From Stenotrophomonas acidaminiphila (GTDB taxonomy: Bacteria > Pseudomonadota > Gammaproteobacteria > Xanthomonadales > Xanthomonadaceae): DNA of 64,000 nucleotides. Below the pieces are notes generated by a model. The model saw only the letters and a program-made list of their open reading frames with translations, searched no databases and was not told the DNA's origin. The stretch is from contig NZ_LDJO01000024.1 of assembly GCF_001431595.1 (NCBI RefSeq), forward strand, positions 1 through 64,000, read 5' to 3'. Made by a program: the position numbers and the translations under genes. This document shows, one piece after another, positions 34,538 through 44,296 of the stretch. The stretch's first letter is position 1. Every line of letters begins with the position of its first letter.

Positions 34538-36910
34538 ATGTCCAATTCCCTGCTGATCCGCCGCGCCGCCGTGCTGGGTGCCGGCGTCATGGGTGCCCAG
34601 ATCGCCGCCCACCTCACCAATGCCGGCGTCGACACCGTGCTGTTCGACCTGCCTGCAAAGGAAGGCCCGGCCGACGGCATCGTGCTCAAGGCGATTGCCA
34701 ACCTGGGCAAGCTGAGCCCGGCGCCGCTGGCCAGCAAGTCGCTGGCCGAAGCGATTACCCCGGCCAACTACGAGTCCGGTCTGGAACAGCTGAAGGACTG
34801 CGACCTGATCATCGAGGCCATTGCCGAGCGCATGGACTGGAAGCAGGACCTGTACAGGAAGATCGCGCCGTTCGTGGCCGACCACGCGGTACTGGCCTCC
34901 AACACCTCGGGGCTGGGCATCAACAAGCTGGCCGACGTGCTGCCCGAGCAGCTGCGCCACCGCTTCTGCGGCGTGCACTTCTTCAACCCGCCGCGCTACA
35001 TGCACCTGGCCGAACTGATCCCGGCCAGCACCACCGACGCCGCCGTGCTCGAAGGCCTGGAGGAATTCCTGGTCACCACCCTGGGCAAGGGCGTGGTCTA
35101 CGCCAAGGACACCCCGAACTTCATCGGCAACCGCATCGGCGTGTTCTCGATCCTGTCCACCATCCACCACACCCAGCAGTTCGGCCTGGGCTTCGATGAA
35201 GTGGACGGCCTGACCGGCCCGCTGGTCGGCCGCCCGAAGTCGGCCACCTACCGCACCTCCGACGTGGTCGGCCTGGACACCATGGCCCACGTCATCAAGA
35301 CCATGGGCGACACCCTGCCGGACGACCCGTGGCATGCGTTCTTCAAGTCGCCGAAGTGGCTGGACGCACTGATCGCCAAGGGCGCGCTGGGCCAGAAGAC
35401 CGGTGCCGGCATCTTCCGCAAGGTCGGCAAGGACATCGTCGTGCTGGACCTGGAAAAGCAGGACTACCGCCCGGCCGACCGCACCGCCGCGCCGGAAGTG
35501 GTCGAGATCCTGAAGACCAGGAACCCGGCCGAGAAGTTCGCCAGGCTGCGCGAGAGCCAGCACCCGCAGGCGCAGTTCCTGTGGGCGACCTTCCGCGACC
35601 TGTTCCACTACAGCGCCTACCACCTGGCCGACATCGCCGAGACCGCACGCGACGTGGACCTGGCCATCCGCTGGGGCTACGGCTGGTCGCTGGGCCCGTT
35701 CGAAACCTGGCAGGCCGCCGGCTGGAAGCAGGTGGCGCAGTGGATCGCCGATGACATCGTCGCCGGCAAGAGCATGAGCAGCGCGCCGCTGCCGGACTGG
35801 GTGTTCGACGGCCGCGACGGCGTGCACGCCGCCGAGGGCAGCTACAGCCCGTCGCGCAACGCCAAGCTGCCGCGCTCGTCGCTGCCGGTGTACCAGCGCC
35901 AGCGCTTCCCGGACCCGCTGCTGGGCGAGAAGTTCGCCCCGGGCGAGACCGTGTTCGAGAACGACGGCCTGCGCATGTGGCACGACGGCGACGGCATCGC
36001 CGTGGTCAGCTTCAAGACCAAGATGAACACCGTGTCCGACCAGGTGCTGGACGGCCTGCAGGAATGCGTCAGCCGCGCCGAGAAGGACTTCCAGGGCCTG
36101 GTGATCTGGCAGCAGAAGGAGCCGTTCTCCGCCGGCGCCGACCTGGCCGGTGCGCTGGGCCTGCTGCAGGCCGGCAAGGTCGACCAGTTCGAGCAGATGG
36201 TCGCCAACTTCCAGCGCACCAGCCAGCGCATCAAGTACTCGCTGGTGCCGGTGGTGGCGGCGGTGCGCGGCCTGGCCCTGGGCGGTGGTTGCGAATTCCA
36301 GATGCACAGCGCCAAGACCGTGGCCTTCCTGGAAAGCTACATCGGCCTGGTCGAGGCCGGCGTCGGCCTGCTGCCGGCCGGTGGCGGCCTGAAGGAACTG
36401 GCCGTGCGCGCCTCCCAGGCCGCGGGCCCGGGCGGCGACGTGTTCGCCGAACTGAAGAAGACCTTCGAGACCGTGGCGATGGCCAAGGTGTCCAACTCGG
36501 CGGTCAACGCCAAGGAGCTGGGCCTGCTGCGCGGCACCGACAAGGTGGTGTTCAACAGCTACGAGGCGCTGTACATCGCCAAGGCCGAAGCGCGTGCACT
36601 GGCCGAAGCCGGCTACCGTCCGCCGCTGCCGGCGCGCCGCATCCAGGTGGCCGGCGACGTCGGCATCGCGACCTTCAAGATGATGCTGGTCAACATGCTC
36701 GAAGGCCGTTTCATCAGCGAGTACGACTACGAGATCGCCGAGCGCATCGCCACCGTGCTGTGCGGCGGCAAGGTCGACCGCGGCACCCTGGTGGACGAAG
36801 AGTGGCTGCTGACCCTGGAGCGCACGCACTTCGTCGAACTGGCCCAGCAGGAAAAGACCCAGGCCCGCATCGCGCACATGCTGAAGACCGGCAAGCCGCT
36901 GCGGAACTGA
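34538..36910 (+). CDS. 3-hydroxyacyl-CoA dehydrogenase/enoyl-CoA hydratase, FadN type
   Basis: The 790-residue enzyme begins with an NAD-binding hydroxyacyl-CoA dehydrogenase domain (AAVLGAGVMGAQIAAHLTNAG), continues with two C-terminal dehydrogenase helical domains (TPNFIGNRIGVF), and ends with an enoyl-CoA hydratase/crotonase domain (AAVRGLALGGGCEFQMHSAK, about residue 580). This order, dehydrogenase first, is that of FadN and opposite to E. coli FadB. It carries out steps two and three of fatty acid beta-oxidation. AAAGG precedes the ATG. It is the first catalytic gene of the operon. Confidence 0.93.
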   Translation: MSNSLLIRRAAVLGAGVMGAQIAAHLTNAGVDTVLFDLPAKEGPADGIVLKAIANLGKLSPAPLASKSLAEAITPANYESGLEQLKDCDLIIEAIAERMDWKQDLYRKIAPFVADHAVLASNTSGLGINKLADVLPEQLRHRFCGVHFFNPPRYMHLAELIPASTTDAAVLEGLEEFLVTTLGKGVVYAKDTPNFIGNRIGVFSILSTIHHTQQFGLGFDEVDGLTGPLVGRPKSATYRTSDVVGLDTMAHVIKTMGDTLPDDPWHAFFKSPKWLDALIAKGALGQKTGAGIFRKVGKDIVVLDLEKQDYRPADRTAAPEVVEILKTRNPAEKFARLRESQHPQAQFLWATFRDLFHYSAYHLADIAETARDVDLAIRWGYGWSLGPFETWQAAGWKQVAQWIADDIVAGKSMSSAPLPDWVFDGRDGVHAAEGSYSPSRNAKLPRSSLPVYQRQRFPDPLLGEKFAPGETVFENDGLRMWHDGDGIAVVSFKTKMNTVSDQVLDGLQECVSRAEKDFQGLVIWQQKEPFSAGADLAGALGLLQAGKVDQFEQMVANFQRTSQRIKYSLVPVVAAVRGLALGGGCEFQMHSAKTVAFLESYIGLVEAGVGLLPAGGGLKELAVRASQAAGPGGDVFAELKKTFETVAMAKVSNSAVNAKELGLLRGTDKVVFNSYEALYIAKAEARALAEAGYRPPLPARRIQVAGDVGIATFKMMLVNMLEGRFISEYDYEIAERIATVLCGGKVDRGTLVDEEWLLTLERTHFVELAQQEKTQARIAHMLKTGKPLRN

Positions 36911-36978
36911 CGGAAGACAACGGCAGTGCCGGCCACTGGCCGGCCCCTCTTCCAACCCCTATTCGAGAGATCACCGCA

Positions 36979-38187
36979 ATGACCAAGCAAATCCAGGACG
37001 CCTACATCGTCGCCGCCACCCGCACCCCGGTCGGCAAGGCGCCCAAGGGCATGTTCCGCAATACCCGCCCCGACGACATGCTGGCGCACGTCCTGCGCAG
37101 CGTCGTGGCCCAGGCACCGGGCGTGGACGTCAACCGCATCGATGACGCGATCATCGGCTGTGCGATGCCGGAAGCCGAGCAGGGCATGAATGTGGCGCGC
37201 ATCGGCGTGCTGCTGGCCGGCCTGCCGAACACCATCGCGGCGCAGACCGTGAACCGCTTCTGCTCCTCCGGCCTGCAGGCCGTTGCCCAGGCCGCCGACG
37301 CGATCCGCCTGGGCAACGCCGACCTGATGCTGGCCGGCGGCACCGAATCGATGTCGATGGTGCCGATGATGGGCAACAAGATCGCGATGGCGCCGAGCGT
37401 GTTCGACAACGACCACGTGGCCATCGCCTACGGCATGGGCATCACCGCCGAGAAGGTCGCCGAAGAGTGGAAGGTCTCGCGCGAAGAGCAGGACGCGTTC
37501 GCCCTGGCCTCGCACCAGAAGGCCATGGCCGCGATCCAGGCCGGCGAATTCAAGGACGAGATCAGCCCGTACGAGATCGTCTCGCACCTGCCGGACCTGG
37601 CCGACGGCCAGCGCATCATCACCCGCAACCGGATCGCCGATACCGACGAAGGCCCGCGCCCGGATTCCTCGGCCGAAGGCCTGGCCAAGCTGCGCCCGGT
37701 GTTCCGCAATGGCCAGTTCGGCGGCACCGTCACCGCCGGCAACTCGTCGCAGATGAGCGATGGCGCCGGCGCCGTGCTGCTGGCCTCGGAGCAGGCGATC
37801 AAGGACTACGGCCTCACTCCGCTGGCGCGCTTCGTCAGCTTCTCGGTGGCCGGCGTGCGCCCGGAAGTGATGGGCATCGGCCCGATCGCCGCGATCCCGA
37901 AGGCACTGAAGCAGGCCGGCCTGACCCAGGACCAGCTGGACTGGATCGAGCTCAACGAAGCCTTCGCCGCGCAGTCGCTGGCGGTGATCCGCGATTGCGG
38001 CCTGGACCCGGCCAAGGTCAACCCGCTGGGCGGCGCGATCGCCCTGGGCCATCCCCTCGGCGCCACCGGCGCGATCCGTACCGCGACCCTGCTGCACGGC
38101 CTGCGCCGTCGCCAGCAGAAGTACGGCATGGTGACCATGTGCATCGGCACCGGCATGGGCGCAGCGGGTATTTTCGAGGCGCTGTAA
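36979..38187 (+). CDS. fadA: Acetyl-CoA C-acyltransferase (3-ketoacyl-CoA thiolase)
   Basis: This 402-residue thiolase has the acyl-accepting Cys in NRFCSSGLQAVAQA, the His in GGAIALGHPLGATGA and the second Cys in MCIGTGMGAA. It cleaves 3-ketoacyl-CoA to acetyl-CoA and a shortened acyl-CoA, the last step of beta-oxidation. It follows the FadN-type gene by 68 bp and would be induced with it. Confidence 0.95.
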   Translation: MTKQIQDAYIVAATRTPVGKAPKGMFRNTRPDDMLAHVLRSVVAQAPGVDVNRIDDAIIGCAMPEAEQGMNVARIGVLLAGLPNTIAAQTVNRFCSSGLQAVAQAADAIRLGNADLMLAGGTESMSMVPMMGNKIAMAPSVFDNDHVAIAYGMGITAEKVAEEWKVSREEQDAFALASHQKAMAAIQAGEFKDEISPYEIVSHLPDLADGQRIITRNRIADTDEGPRPDSSAEGLAKLRPVFRNGQFGGTVTAGNSSQMSDGAGAVLLASEQAIKDYGLTPLARFVSFSVAGVRPEVMGIGPIAAIPKALKQAGLTQDQLDWIELNEAFAAQSLAVIRDCGLDPAKVNPLGGAIALGHPLGATGAIRTATLLHGLRRRQQKYGMVTMCIGTGMGAAGIFEAL

Positions 38188-38573
38188 GGTGCAAAGCGTT
38201 GCCGGCGGGCGTGTCTGTCTGCGGTGGTCCCGGGTGGGCAAGAGACCGCCCGGGACACGCCGTGAACCCGTCCATCGGGGTTTGGCAGAGCCCTCCGCCG
38301 CGCAAAGGGATCCGCACCCGGTTCAATACCCGTTGTGGAAACAGGAAAGGCAGCCGATGGCTGCCTTTCCCGTTTCTGCTCTGATCTTCATTCCGCCCTT
38401 CCCCTACGCGCCCACAGGAACTGTGCAGAGGCGTGGACAGGTCGCCGCGGGACCATTGGCATCATGGATGGCGCCAACGAATCCCGCGGATGGATCTACG
38501 GTGTGTCCTGCCGGACCTGCCCGCACGCCTCCCACGCCCGGCGGGAAGGCGCGACGGAGCGCCTGAAAACCCC
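38188..38573. other. Convergent intergenic region between fadA and galU
   Basis: No gene is visible in this 386-base stretch. Its only strong element is the bidirectional hairpin at 38344-38370. The remainder has normal composition with no conserved promoter, since both flanking genes end here. Confidence 0.5.
38344..38370. terminator. Bidirectional terminator-like hairpin
   Basis: GGAAAGGCAGCC (38344-38355), loop GAT and GGCTGCCTTTCC (38359-38370) form a perfect 12-bp stem between the convergent fadA and galU genes. In both directions the GGCTGCC arm is followed by TTTCC, a weak T-tail. Confidence 0.75.
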
Positions 38574-39452
38574 TTATTCCGCCAGCATCGCCGCCAGCTT
38601 CTCGCGTGCAGGGCCCGCCAGCTTGGGGTTGTCCAGCGCGAAGCGGATCGTCGCCTCCACCAGCCCCAGGTGCGTGCCGCAGTCGAAGCGGGTGCCCTCG
38701 AAGCGGTAGGCATCGACCTCTTCGGTCTTCAGCAGCTGCGCGATGGCATCGGTCAGCTGGATCTCGCCGCCGGCGCCGCTGCCGGTCTGCTCAAGCAGGT
38801 CGAAGATCTTCGGGCTCAACACGTAGCGACCGACCACCGCCAGATCGCTGGGGGCATCTTCCGGCTTCGGCTTCTCCACGATCTGCGAAATACGGCCCTT
38901 GCGGCCATCGAACGCCTCGGTGGCGACAATGCCGTAGCTGGCAGTCTTGTCGTGCGGCACGTCCTCGACCGCGATCACGCTCGCACCGCTGGCCTCGTTG
39001 AGATCGGCCATCTGCTTCAGCGCGCCGTCGCCACGGTTCCAGATCAGGTCGTCCGGCAGCAGCACGGCGAACGGCTCGTCGCCGACCACCGCCCTGGCGC
39101 ACAGCACCGCATGGCCCAGGCCCAGCGCTTCGGCCTGGGTCACGAAGACCGCCCGCACGCCCTCGGGCAGCACGTGGCGGATCATTTCCAGCTGTTCCTG
39201 CTTGCCGGCCCGCTCGAGCTTCTGCTCCAGTTCGTAAGCCTTGTCGAAATAGTCCGCAACCGCGTGCTTGTAGCGGTTGGTGATGAACACCAGGGTGTCG
39301 CAACCGGCCTCGATCGCCTCATCGACGGCGTACTGGATCAACGGGCGATCGATGATCGGCAGCATCTCCTTGGGAACGGTTTTGGTAGCGGGCAGGAAGC
39401 GCGTGCCGAGACCTGCGACAGGAAAAACCGCCTTGCGAATGCGTCGGGACAT
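38574..39452 (-). CDS. galU: UTP--glucose-1-phosphate uridylyltransferase
   Basis: This 292-residue enzyme makes UDP-glucose for envelope and exopolysaccharides. Motifs: KAVFPVAGLGTRFLPATKTV (nucleotide-binding), KEMLPIIDRPLIQYAV and GDEPFAVLLPDDLI. Its start shares a base with the stop of the epimerase gene (TGATG). It ends the polysaccharide-related operon. Confidence 0.97.
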   Translation of the reverse strand: MSRRIRKAVFPVAGLGTRFLPATKTVPKEMLPIIDRPLIQYAVDEAIEAGCDTLVFITNRYKHAVADYFDKAYELEQKLERAGKQEQLEMIRHVLPEGVRAVFVTQAEALGLGHAVLCARAVVGDEPFAVLLPDDLIWNRGDGALKQMADLNEASGASVIAVEDVPHDKTASYGIVATEAFDGRKGRISQIVEKPKPEDAPSDLAVVGRYVLSPKIFDLLEQTGSGAGGEIQLTDAIAQLLKTEEVDAYRFEGTRFDCGTHLGLVEATIRFALDNPKLAGPAREKLAAMLAE

Positions 39453-41353
39453 CAGTTCCTACCAGCCTCTTTGGGAAACGGGACAATATTGGTTTTCGTG
39501 CTCGGCTCCGTCGCTTCGCCCAGTGGCGAATACTCGGGGATGACGGCAGACAGGATCGCCTGCATGGCCTCGACATCATAGCCGGCTACCGCCTCGCGCA
39601 GGCGCGGCAGGCTGCCCAGCACGCGCTCGGTGGAGAATTCGCGGACACCGGCCTCGAGCACCTTGGGATGGGCGGTGGGCCGGCTGTTCTCGTCAGAATA
39701 GAACAGGCTTTCATGCAGCTTCTCGCCCGCACGCAGCCCGGTATAGACGATGGCGATATCGGTACCCGGCTGGTGCCCGGCAAGCCGGATCATCTGCTCG
39801 GCCAGCACCCGGATCAGCACCGGCTCGCCCATGTCCAGCATGTAGATCGCACCGCGCGACGAGGACGCCGCCGCCTGCAGGATCAGCAGGCATGCCTCCG
39901 GGATCGTCATGAAATAACGGCTGACTTCCGGATGGGTCACGGTCACCGGCCCGCCCTTGCGGATCTGCTCGCGGAACAGCGGAACCACGCTGCCTACCGA
40001 GCCCAGCACATTGCCGAAGCGCACGGTGACGAAGCGGGTCCCCTTCTTTTCGTTGAGGCTCTGGCAGATCATTTCCGCATAACGCTTGGTCGCACCCAGC
40101 GCATTGGCCGGGTCGACCGCCTTGTCGGTGGAAATGAACACGAAATTGTCCACGCCGTGTTCCTGGCAGGCGCGGGCCATGCATTCGGTCGCCAACGTAT
40201 TGTTGCGGATGGCCTCCCGCATCTGCCCTTCGAGCAGCGGAACCTGCTTGTAGGCCGCTGCATGGAACACGGTATCCGGGCGGTACAGGCCCAGCGCACG
40301 GCGGGCGACGGCAGGATCGCCGCAGTCGCCCAGCACGCACTCGATTTCCAGGTGCGGGAAGTTGCGGCAGAGTTCGCTCTGGATGTTCAGCATGAGAATC
40401 TCGCTGATTTCCAGCAGCACGATCCTGCCTGCACCATGGCGCGCGCACTGGCGGCAGAGCTCGGAGCCGATGGATCCGCCGGCGCCGGTCACCATCACCG
40501 TGCGCCCGCGCAGCCAGCCACGGATCAGCGCCCAGTCCGGCTGTATGGGCTTGCGGCCGAGCAGGTCCTCGATGGCCACTTCCTTGAGCTGCCCGGGCAG
40601 CATGTTTCCTTCCAGGACATCGCTCAGCCTCGGCACGGTCCGGAACGGCAGGCCGGTGCTCTCGCACAGCGCCACGATCCGCTGCATCCCGGCCGCATCC
40701 AGGGTGGGAATGGCGATCACCAGCAGTTTCGCCGCCGTTTCCCTGGCCACGGACGCGACGTCGGAAATGGTTCCCAGGATCGGGATGCCCTGCAGCTTGG
40801 CCCCTTTCAGGTGCGGTGAATCGTCAAGCAGGCCCACCGGCTCGTAGTCGCCTGAGCGACGCAGGTCCTTGACCAGCGCCTCGGCGGCGTGCCCGGCCCC
40901 AAGTACCAGCACCCGGCGCGCGCGCGCGTCGGAATGGATCGACTGGTAGTCCTTCCACGCCCGGTACAGAAGGCGCGGCCCGCCGAGCAGGGCCGCCAGC
41001 GCGAACGGGTAGATCGCAAGCACCGACATCGGAATGCCGTTCAGGCGCCGATAGCTGAACACCAGGACGATCGCGCCCATGCCGATGAAACAGGCCTTGA
41101 AGATGTTGACCAGGTCGGTGACGCTGGCAAAGCGCCAAAGCCCGCGGTACAGGCCCACGTAATGGAACGCCATGGCCTGCAGCAGCATGACGATGACGAG
41201 ATCGAAGCTGATCAGGGGAATGACAGGCGCGCCTTCCAGCATCGCATAGCGGGCGACGTGCAGCAGCTGCCAGCATGCCCACACCATCACCAGGTCATGC
41301 AGCATCACCGCGATGCGTGGAAAATTCCCTGCCAGCTGTCGCCAGACCGCCAT
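39452..41353 (-). CDS. Polysaccharide nucleotide-sugar dehydratase/epimerase, CapD/WbpM type
   Basis: The 633-residue protein has four N-terminal transmembrane helices (about residues 15-125), a CoA-binding-like Rossmann domain (RVLVLGAGHAAEALVKDL, about residue 145) and a catalytic SDR domain. The SDR nucleotide-binding motif is TVMVTGAGGSIGSELCRQ at about residue 285, and the catalytic motif uses SxxMxxxK with Met-Xxx-Lys, as in FlaA1/WbpM (KAVDPANALGATKRYAE). Such enzymes make UDP-4-keto-6-deoxy sugars for O-antigen or exopolysaccharide. The gene is 3 bp from the WecA-like transferase gene. Confidence 0.9.
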   Translation of the reverse strand: MAVWRQLAGNFPRIAVMLHDLVMVWACWQLLHVARYAMLEGAPVIPLISFDLVIVMLLQAMAFHYVGLYRGLWRFASVTDLVNIFKACFIGMGAIVLVFSYRRLNGIPMSVLAIYPFALAALLGGPRLLYRAWKDYQSIHSDARARRVLVLGAGHAAEALVKDLRRSGDYEPVGLLDDSPHLKGAKLQGIPILGTISDVASVARETAAKLLVIAIPTLDAAGMQRIVALCESTGLPFRTVPRLSDVLEGNMLPGQLKEVAIEDLLGRKPIQPDWALIRGWLRGRTVMVTGAGGSIGSELCRQCARHGAGRIVLLEISEILMLNIQSELCRNFPHLEIECVLGDCGDPAVARRALGLYRPDTVFHAAAYKQVPLLEGQMREAIRNNTLATECMARACQEHGVDNFVFISTDKAVDPANALGATKRYAEMICQSLNEKKGTRFVTVRFGNVLGSVGSVVPLFREQIRKGGPVTVTHPEVSRYFMTIPEACLLILQAAASSSRGAIYMLDMGEPVLIRVLAEQMIRLAGHQPGTDIAIVYTGLRAGEKLHESLFYSDENSRPTAHPKVLEAGVREFSTERVLGSLPRLREAVAGYDVEAMQAILSAVIPEYSPLGEATEPSTKTNIVPFPKEAGRN

Positions 41354-41356
41354 TGG

Positions 41357-42343
41357 TCATCCTTCCCTATTGTTGGACGTGTTCCGTAGAGCGAACCAGA
41401 GACCCGCTGCCACCGCCCCCCAGGCCATGGCCGCCAGCTGGTTCCACGGCGAGGAAAGCCGGTGGGAAACCAGTGTCAGCGCGATTCCGGCAACGCCGAA
41501 CAATGCGTAGCCCAACGTGACTGTGACGTGACTGTGGCCGGATTTTACCCAGCGTTGGTACAGATGCTGGGTGTGCGGCTCCATCCAGCGCTCCCCCCTG
41601 AGGATGCGGCCAGCCAGCGTCAGGCCGGCATCGACGAGGAACGCGGACAGCGGGATCAGCAGCACGGCCAGGGGCGCGCTGCGCGTCGCCAGCCCCAACG
41701 CGACCAGCCCGGCCAGCAGATAGCCCAGCGCGCCGCTGCCGACATCGCCCATGAAGATCCGCGCCCTGGGGAAATTGAATGGGAGGAACCCCGCTACGCC
41801 CGCCACCAGGACCAGCGCCAACGCGGCAACCGGGGTGGGCAGCAGCAGGGCGTAGGCCAGGGCTGCCAGCAACGCCTGCGTTGCAGCCAGGCCATCGATG
41901 CCGTCCATGAAGTTCCAGACGTTGATCAGACCAATCGCCAGCAAGGCGCTGGAAGCCGCCCGGAACGCATCCCCGGTCCAATGCCACACCAGGCCCGCCA
42001 GCAGCAGGCCGGCCAGCACATGCACGGCCAACCGCGGAAGTGCCGGCAAGGGCCTGTGATCGTCCCACCAGCCGATTCCCGCCACCAGCAGCAGGCCGGC
42101 GGAAAACACAGCCAGCGTCGCCGCCGCCGCGGGAAACAGGACGCCGATGCACAGGCAGGCGAGCAGCTGCGAGGCGACGATGGCGATGCCCCCCCCGCGC
42201 GGCGTCGCGACCGCATGGCTCCTGCGTTCCCCCGGCTGGTCCAGCAACTGCCGGCGCAGCGCATAGCCGCGTGCCATGGCCGTCAGCCATGCCGCGACCA
42301 GCACGACCGCAAGCAGCCCCGGGACCATCCATGCCGGCTGCAT
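41357..42343 (-). CDS. Polyprenyl-phosphate glycosyltransferase, WecA/WbpL/MraY family
   Basis: The 328-residue integral membrane protein has about ten hydrophobic helices. Its family signature motifs are ATPRGGGIAIV, WDDHRPLP, NVWNFMDGIDGLAATQ and ARIFMGDVGSGALGYLL. It transfers a sugar-1-phosphate from a UDP-sugar onto undecaprenyl phosphate, starting O-antigen or related polymer synthesis; the sugar cannot be told. It is immediately downstream of lapB and upstream of the epimerase gene, a set conserved in xanthomonads. Confidence 0.9.
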   Translation of the reverse strand: MQPAWMVPGLLAVVLVAAWLTAMARGYALRRQLLDQPGERRSHAVATPRGGGIAIVASQLLACLCIGVLFPAAAATLAVFSAGLLLVAGIGWWDDHRPLPALPRLAVHVLAGLLLAGLVWHWTGDAFRAASSALLAIGLINVWNFMDGIDGLAATQALLAALAYALLLPTPVAALALVLVAGVAGFLPFNFPRARIFMGDVGSGALGYLLAGLVALGLATRSAPLAVLLIPLSAFLVDAGLTLAGRILRGERWMEPHTQHLYQRWVKSGHSHVTVTLGYALFGVAGIALTLVSHRLSSPWNQLAAMAWGAVAAGLWFALRNTSNNREG

Positions 42344-42346
42344 CGA

Positions 42347-43525
42347 TCAGAGCACCGCGTAGTTCAGCAGCGGCTTGACCGTCCCCCATTCCTTGCAGCT
42401 CGGGCACTGCCAATGGTGGGTACGCGCACCGAAACCGCAGCGGGTGCAGCGATAGGCCGGATTGCGCACCAGCAACTGGTCGGTGATGTGCTTCAGGTCC
42501 TGCAACGTCGCCACCGGGTCGGCGCCCTCGGCCAGCGTGAGGTCGATGAGCGCCGATTCGCCGCGTACCGAGGGACGGTCCTTCAGCTGGCGCCCCAGAT
42601 AGGCACGTGCGGGGCCGGCACCCTCCTGCTCTTCCATCAACCGCGACAGCGCCAGCACCGGGGCGATGCCGCGGTAGTGTTCGGTCATTTCCGCCAGGAA
42701 CGCGCGCGCGCCGGTGAGGTCGCCCACGTTGCGGTAGTTCTTGAGCAGCTGCGGCAGGATCTCGGGCAGATAGTCCGGGTCGTTGCGCGCAGCCCGCTCG
42801 AAGGCACGCACGGCGGCTTCATCGTTGCCGAAATCGCTTTCCAGCCGGCCCTCGATGATGCCGGCGCGCACGCTCATGGCGTCGGCGGCGTTGGCGCGCT
42901 CGATCGCCGCACGCGCCTCGTCCAGGCGGCCGGCGGCACGATGGCGCTCGGCCAGCTCGCACTCGAACTGCCCGATCAGCTTGCCCATCGGTTCGTCGGT
43001 GACCTGCTCGTAGCGGGTCGCGTTTTCTATCGCCTTTTCCCAGTCGCGCTCCGCCTGGTAGATGCCGATCAGGTGCTTCAGTGCCTGCGGCGCGCGCTGG
43101 TCGATGTGCGCAAGATCGGTGAACACGGTCTCGGCACGGTCCAGCAGGCCGGATTTCATGTAGTCCTCGCCCAGCGCGAGCAGAGCCTGGACACGCTGGT
43201 GGTCCGACAGGTCCTGGCGGTTGGCCAACCCCTGGTGCAGGCGGATGGCGCGGTCCACCTCGCCGCGGCGCCGGAACAGGTGACCGAGCGCGAGCTGGGT
43301 CTCGAAGGTCTCCCGGTCCAGTTCGGCGATATGCAGGAACAGTTCGATGGCCTTGTCCGGCTGCTCGTTGAGCAGGTAGTTCAGGCCGCGGAAATAGGTG
43401 CTCGACAGGCGGCTGACCTGGTTCTCGCTGTGGCGCTGCCCGCCACGCCGGCCAATGACCCAGCCGCAGAGCGCGGCGATCGGCAGGAACAGGAAGAACC
43501 AGAACCACTCACTGATGAAGGCCAT
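42347..43525 (-). CDS. lapB: Lipopolysaccharide assembly protein LapB
   Basis: The 392-residue protein has one N-terminal transmembrane helix, a TPR series (AIELFLHIAELDRETFETQL, AIRLHQGLANRQDLSDHQR) and a C-terminal rubredoxin-like zinc site: CTRCGFGARTHHWQCPSCKEWG. LapB controls degradation of LpxC and thereby the balance between LPS and phospholipid synthesis. It follows lapA by six bases. Confidence 0.95.
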   Translation of the reverse strand: MAFISEWFWFFLFLPIAALCGWVIGRRGGQRHSENQVSRLSSTYFRGLNYLLNEQPDKAIELFLHIAELDRETFETQLALGHLFRRRGEVDRAIRLHQGLANRQDLSDHQRVQALLALGEDYMKSGLLDRAETVFTDLAHIDQRAPQALKHLIGIYQAERDWEKAIENATRYEQVTDEPMGKLIGQFECELAERHRAAGRLDEARAAIERANAADAMSVRAGIIEGRLESDFGNDEAAVRAFERAARNDPDYLPEILPQLLKNYRNVGDLTGARAFLAEMTEHYRGIAPVLALSRLMEEQEGAGPARAYLGRQLKDRPSVRGESALIDLTLAEGADPVATLQDLKHITDQLLVRNPAYRCTRCGFGARTHHWQCPSCKEWGTVKPLLNYAVL

Positions 43526-43531
43526 CGTCGA

Positions 43532-43822
43532 TCAGCGTCCGTCGAAGGGAGAAGGTGCCTGCGGCGCGGGCGCGGCGGCAGGGGCTGCAGCGGCCTTGTT
43601 GGCTCGCCGGAGCCTGGAATAAAGAGGAATGACCACACCCGCCAGCACCAGGCCACCGCCAACCAGCGCCCCGAGCAGCAGCGACACGATGATCGCGAGC
43701 CCGGATGTGGTGTGGAGCGCCCAGAACGCCAGCCGGATATCGACGGGCTGCGAATTGAGCGAGCCTATCACCAGGCCGCCGACCAGCACGGCCAGCAGAA
43801 TCAACAGACGGACAGCCTTCAT
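43532..43822 (-). CDS. lapA: Lipopolysaccharide assembly protein LapA domain protein
   Basis: This 96-residue protein has two transmembrane segments (RLLILLAVLVGGLVIGSLNS and a second one with SLLLGALVGGGLVLAGVVI) separated by a loop with QPVDIRLAFW, the LapA pattern. It works with LapB at the inner membrane. It overlaps no gene and sits between ihfB and lapB. Confidence 0.9.
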   Translation of the reverse strand: MKAVRLLILLAVLVGGLVIGSLNSQPVDIRLAFWALHTTSGLAIIVSLLLGALVGGGLVLAGVVIPLYSRLRRANKAAAAPAAAPAPQAPSPFDGR

Positions 43823-43901
43823 GCGGCAGCCTGCTCCATGTCCACGGAGCCACTAGCTTAACGGCCGTGGCCTCGATCCGCAGCAGGCGGATCAAAGAAA
43901 C

Positions 43902-44207
43902 TCAGGCCGGGTCGCTTTCCAGCGGCACGACGTCGCTCACGCGCTCGCGCAGCTCCTTGCCCGGCTTGAAATGGGGGACGTGTTTGCCCGGCAGGGCGAC
44001 CGATTCGCCGGTCTTCGGGTTGCGCCCCATGCGCGGCGGCCGGTAGTGCAGCGAGAAGCTGCCGAAGCCACGGATCTCGATGCGGGCGCCGGAAGCCAGC
44101 GCGCCGCCCATCATCTCCAGCAACGACTTCACGGCCAGATCGACATCATCGGCCTTCAAGTGCGCCTGGTGGCGCGCAAGGATTTCGATCAGCTCGGATT
44201 TGGTCAT
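43902..44207 (-). CDS. ihfB: Integration host factor subunit beta
   Basis: The 101-residue DNA-bending protein begins [17 protein letters not shown] and carries the family signature [21 protein letters not shown] at its arm region. IHF bends DNA in replication, transcription and site-specific recombination. It follows rpsA on the same strand after a strong hairpin. Confidence 0.97.
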   Translation of the reverse strand: MTKSELIEILARHQAHLKADDVDLAVKSLLEMMGGALASGARIEIRGFGSFSLHYRPPRMGRNPKTGESVALPGKHVPHFKPGKELRERVSDVVPLESDPA

Positions 44208-44234
44208 TGCGGACTCGTCACGAAGGTAAAACCC

Positions 44235-44264
44235 CGAAGCGGCCCGGACTTTCGTCCGGGCCGC
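44235..44264 (-). terminator. Strong hairpin after rpsA (terminator-like)
   Basis: GCGGCCCGGAC (44239-44249), TTTC and GTCCGGGCCGC (44254-44264) form an 11-bp perfect stem. On the reverse strand it has a GAAA tetraloop and is followed by TTCGGGGTTTT, so the T-tract is displaced. It may reduce read-through from rpsA into ihfB. Confidence 0.65.
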
Positions 44265-44296
44265 CCAGGTTGCATCTACGACAAGCTCAAGGCCGA

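Noticed and set aside
34400-36955. An 851-codon reverse frame rich in His, Gln, Val and Leu
   Set aside because: It is antisense to the FadN-type gene and has shadow composition with no family motif.
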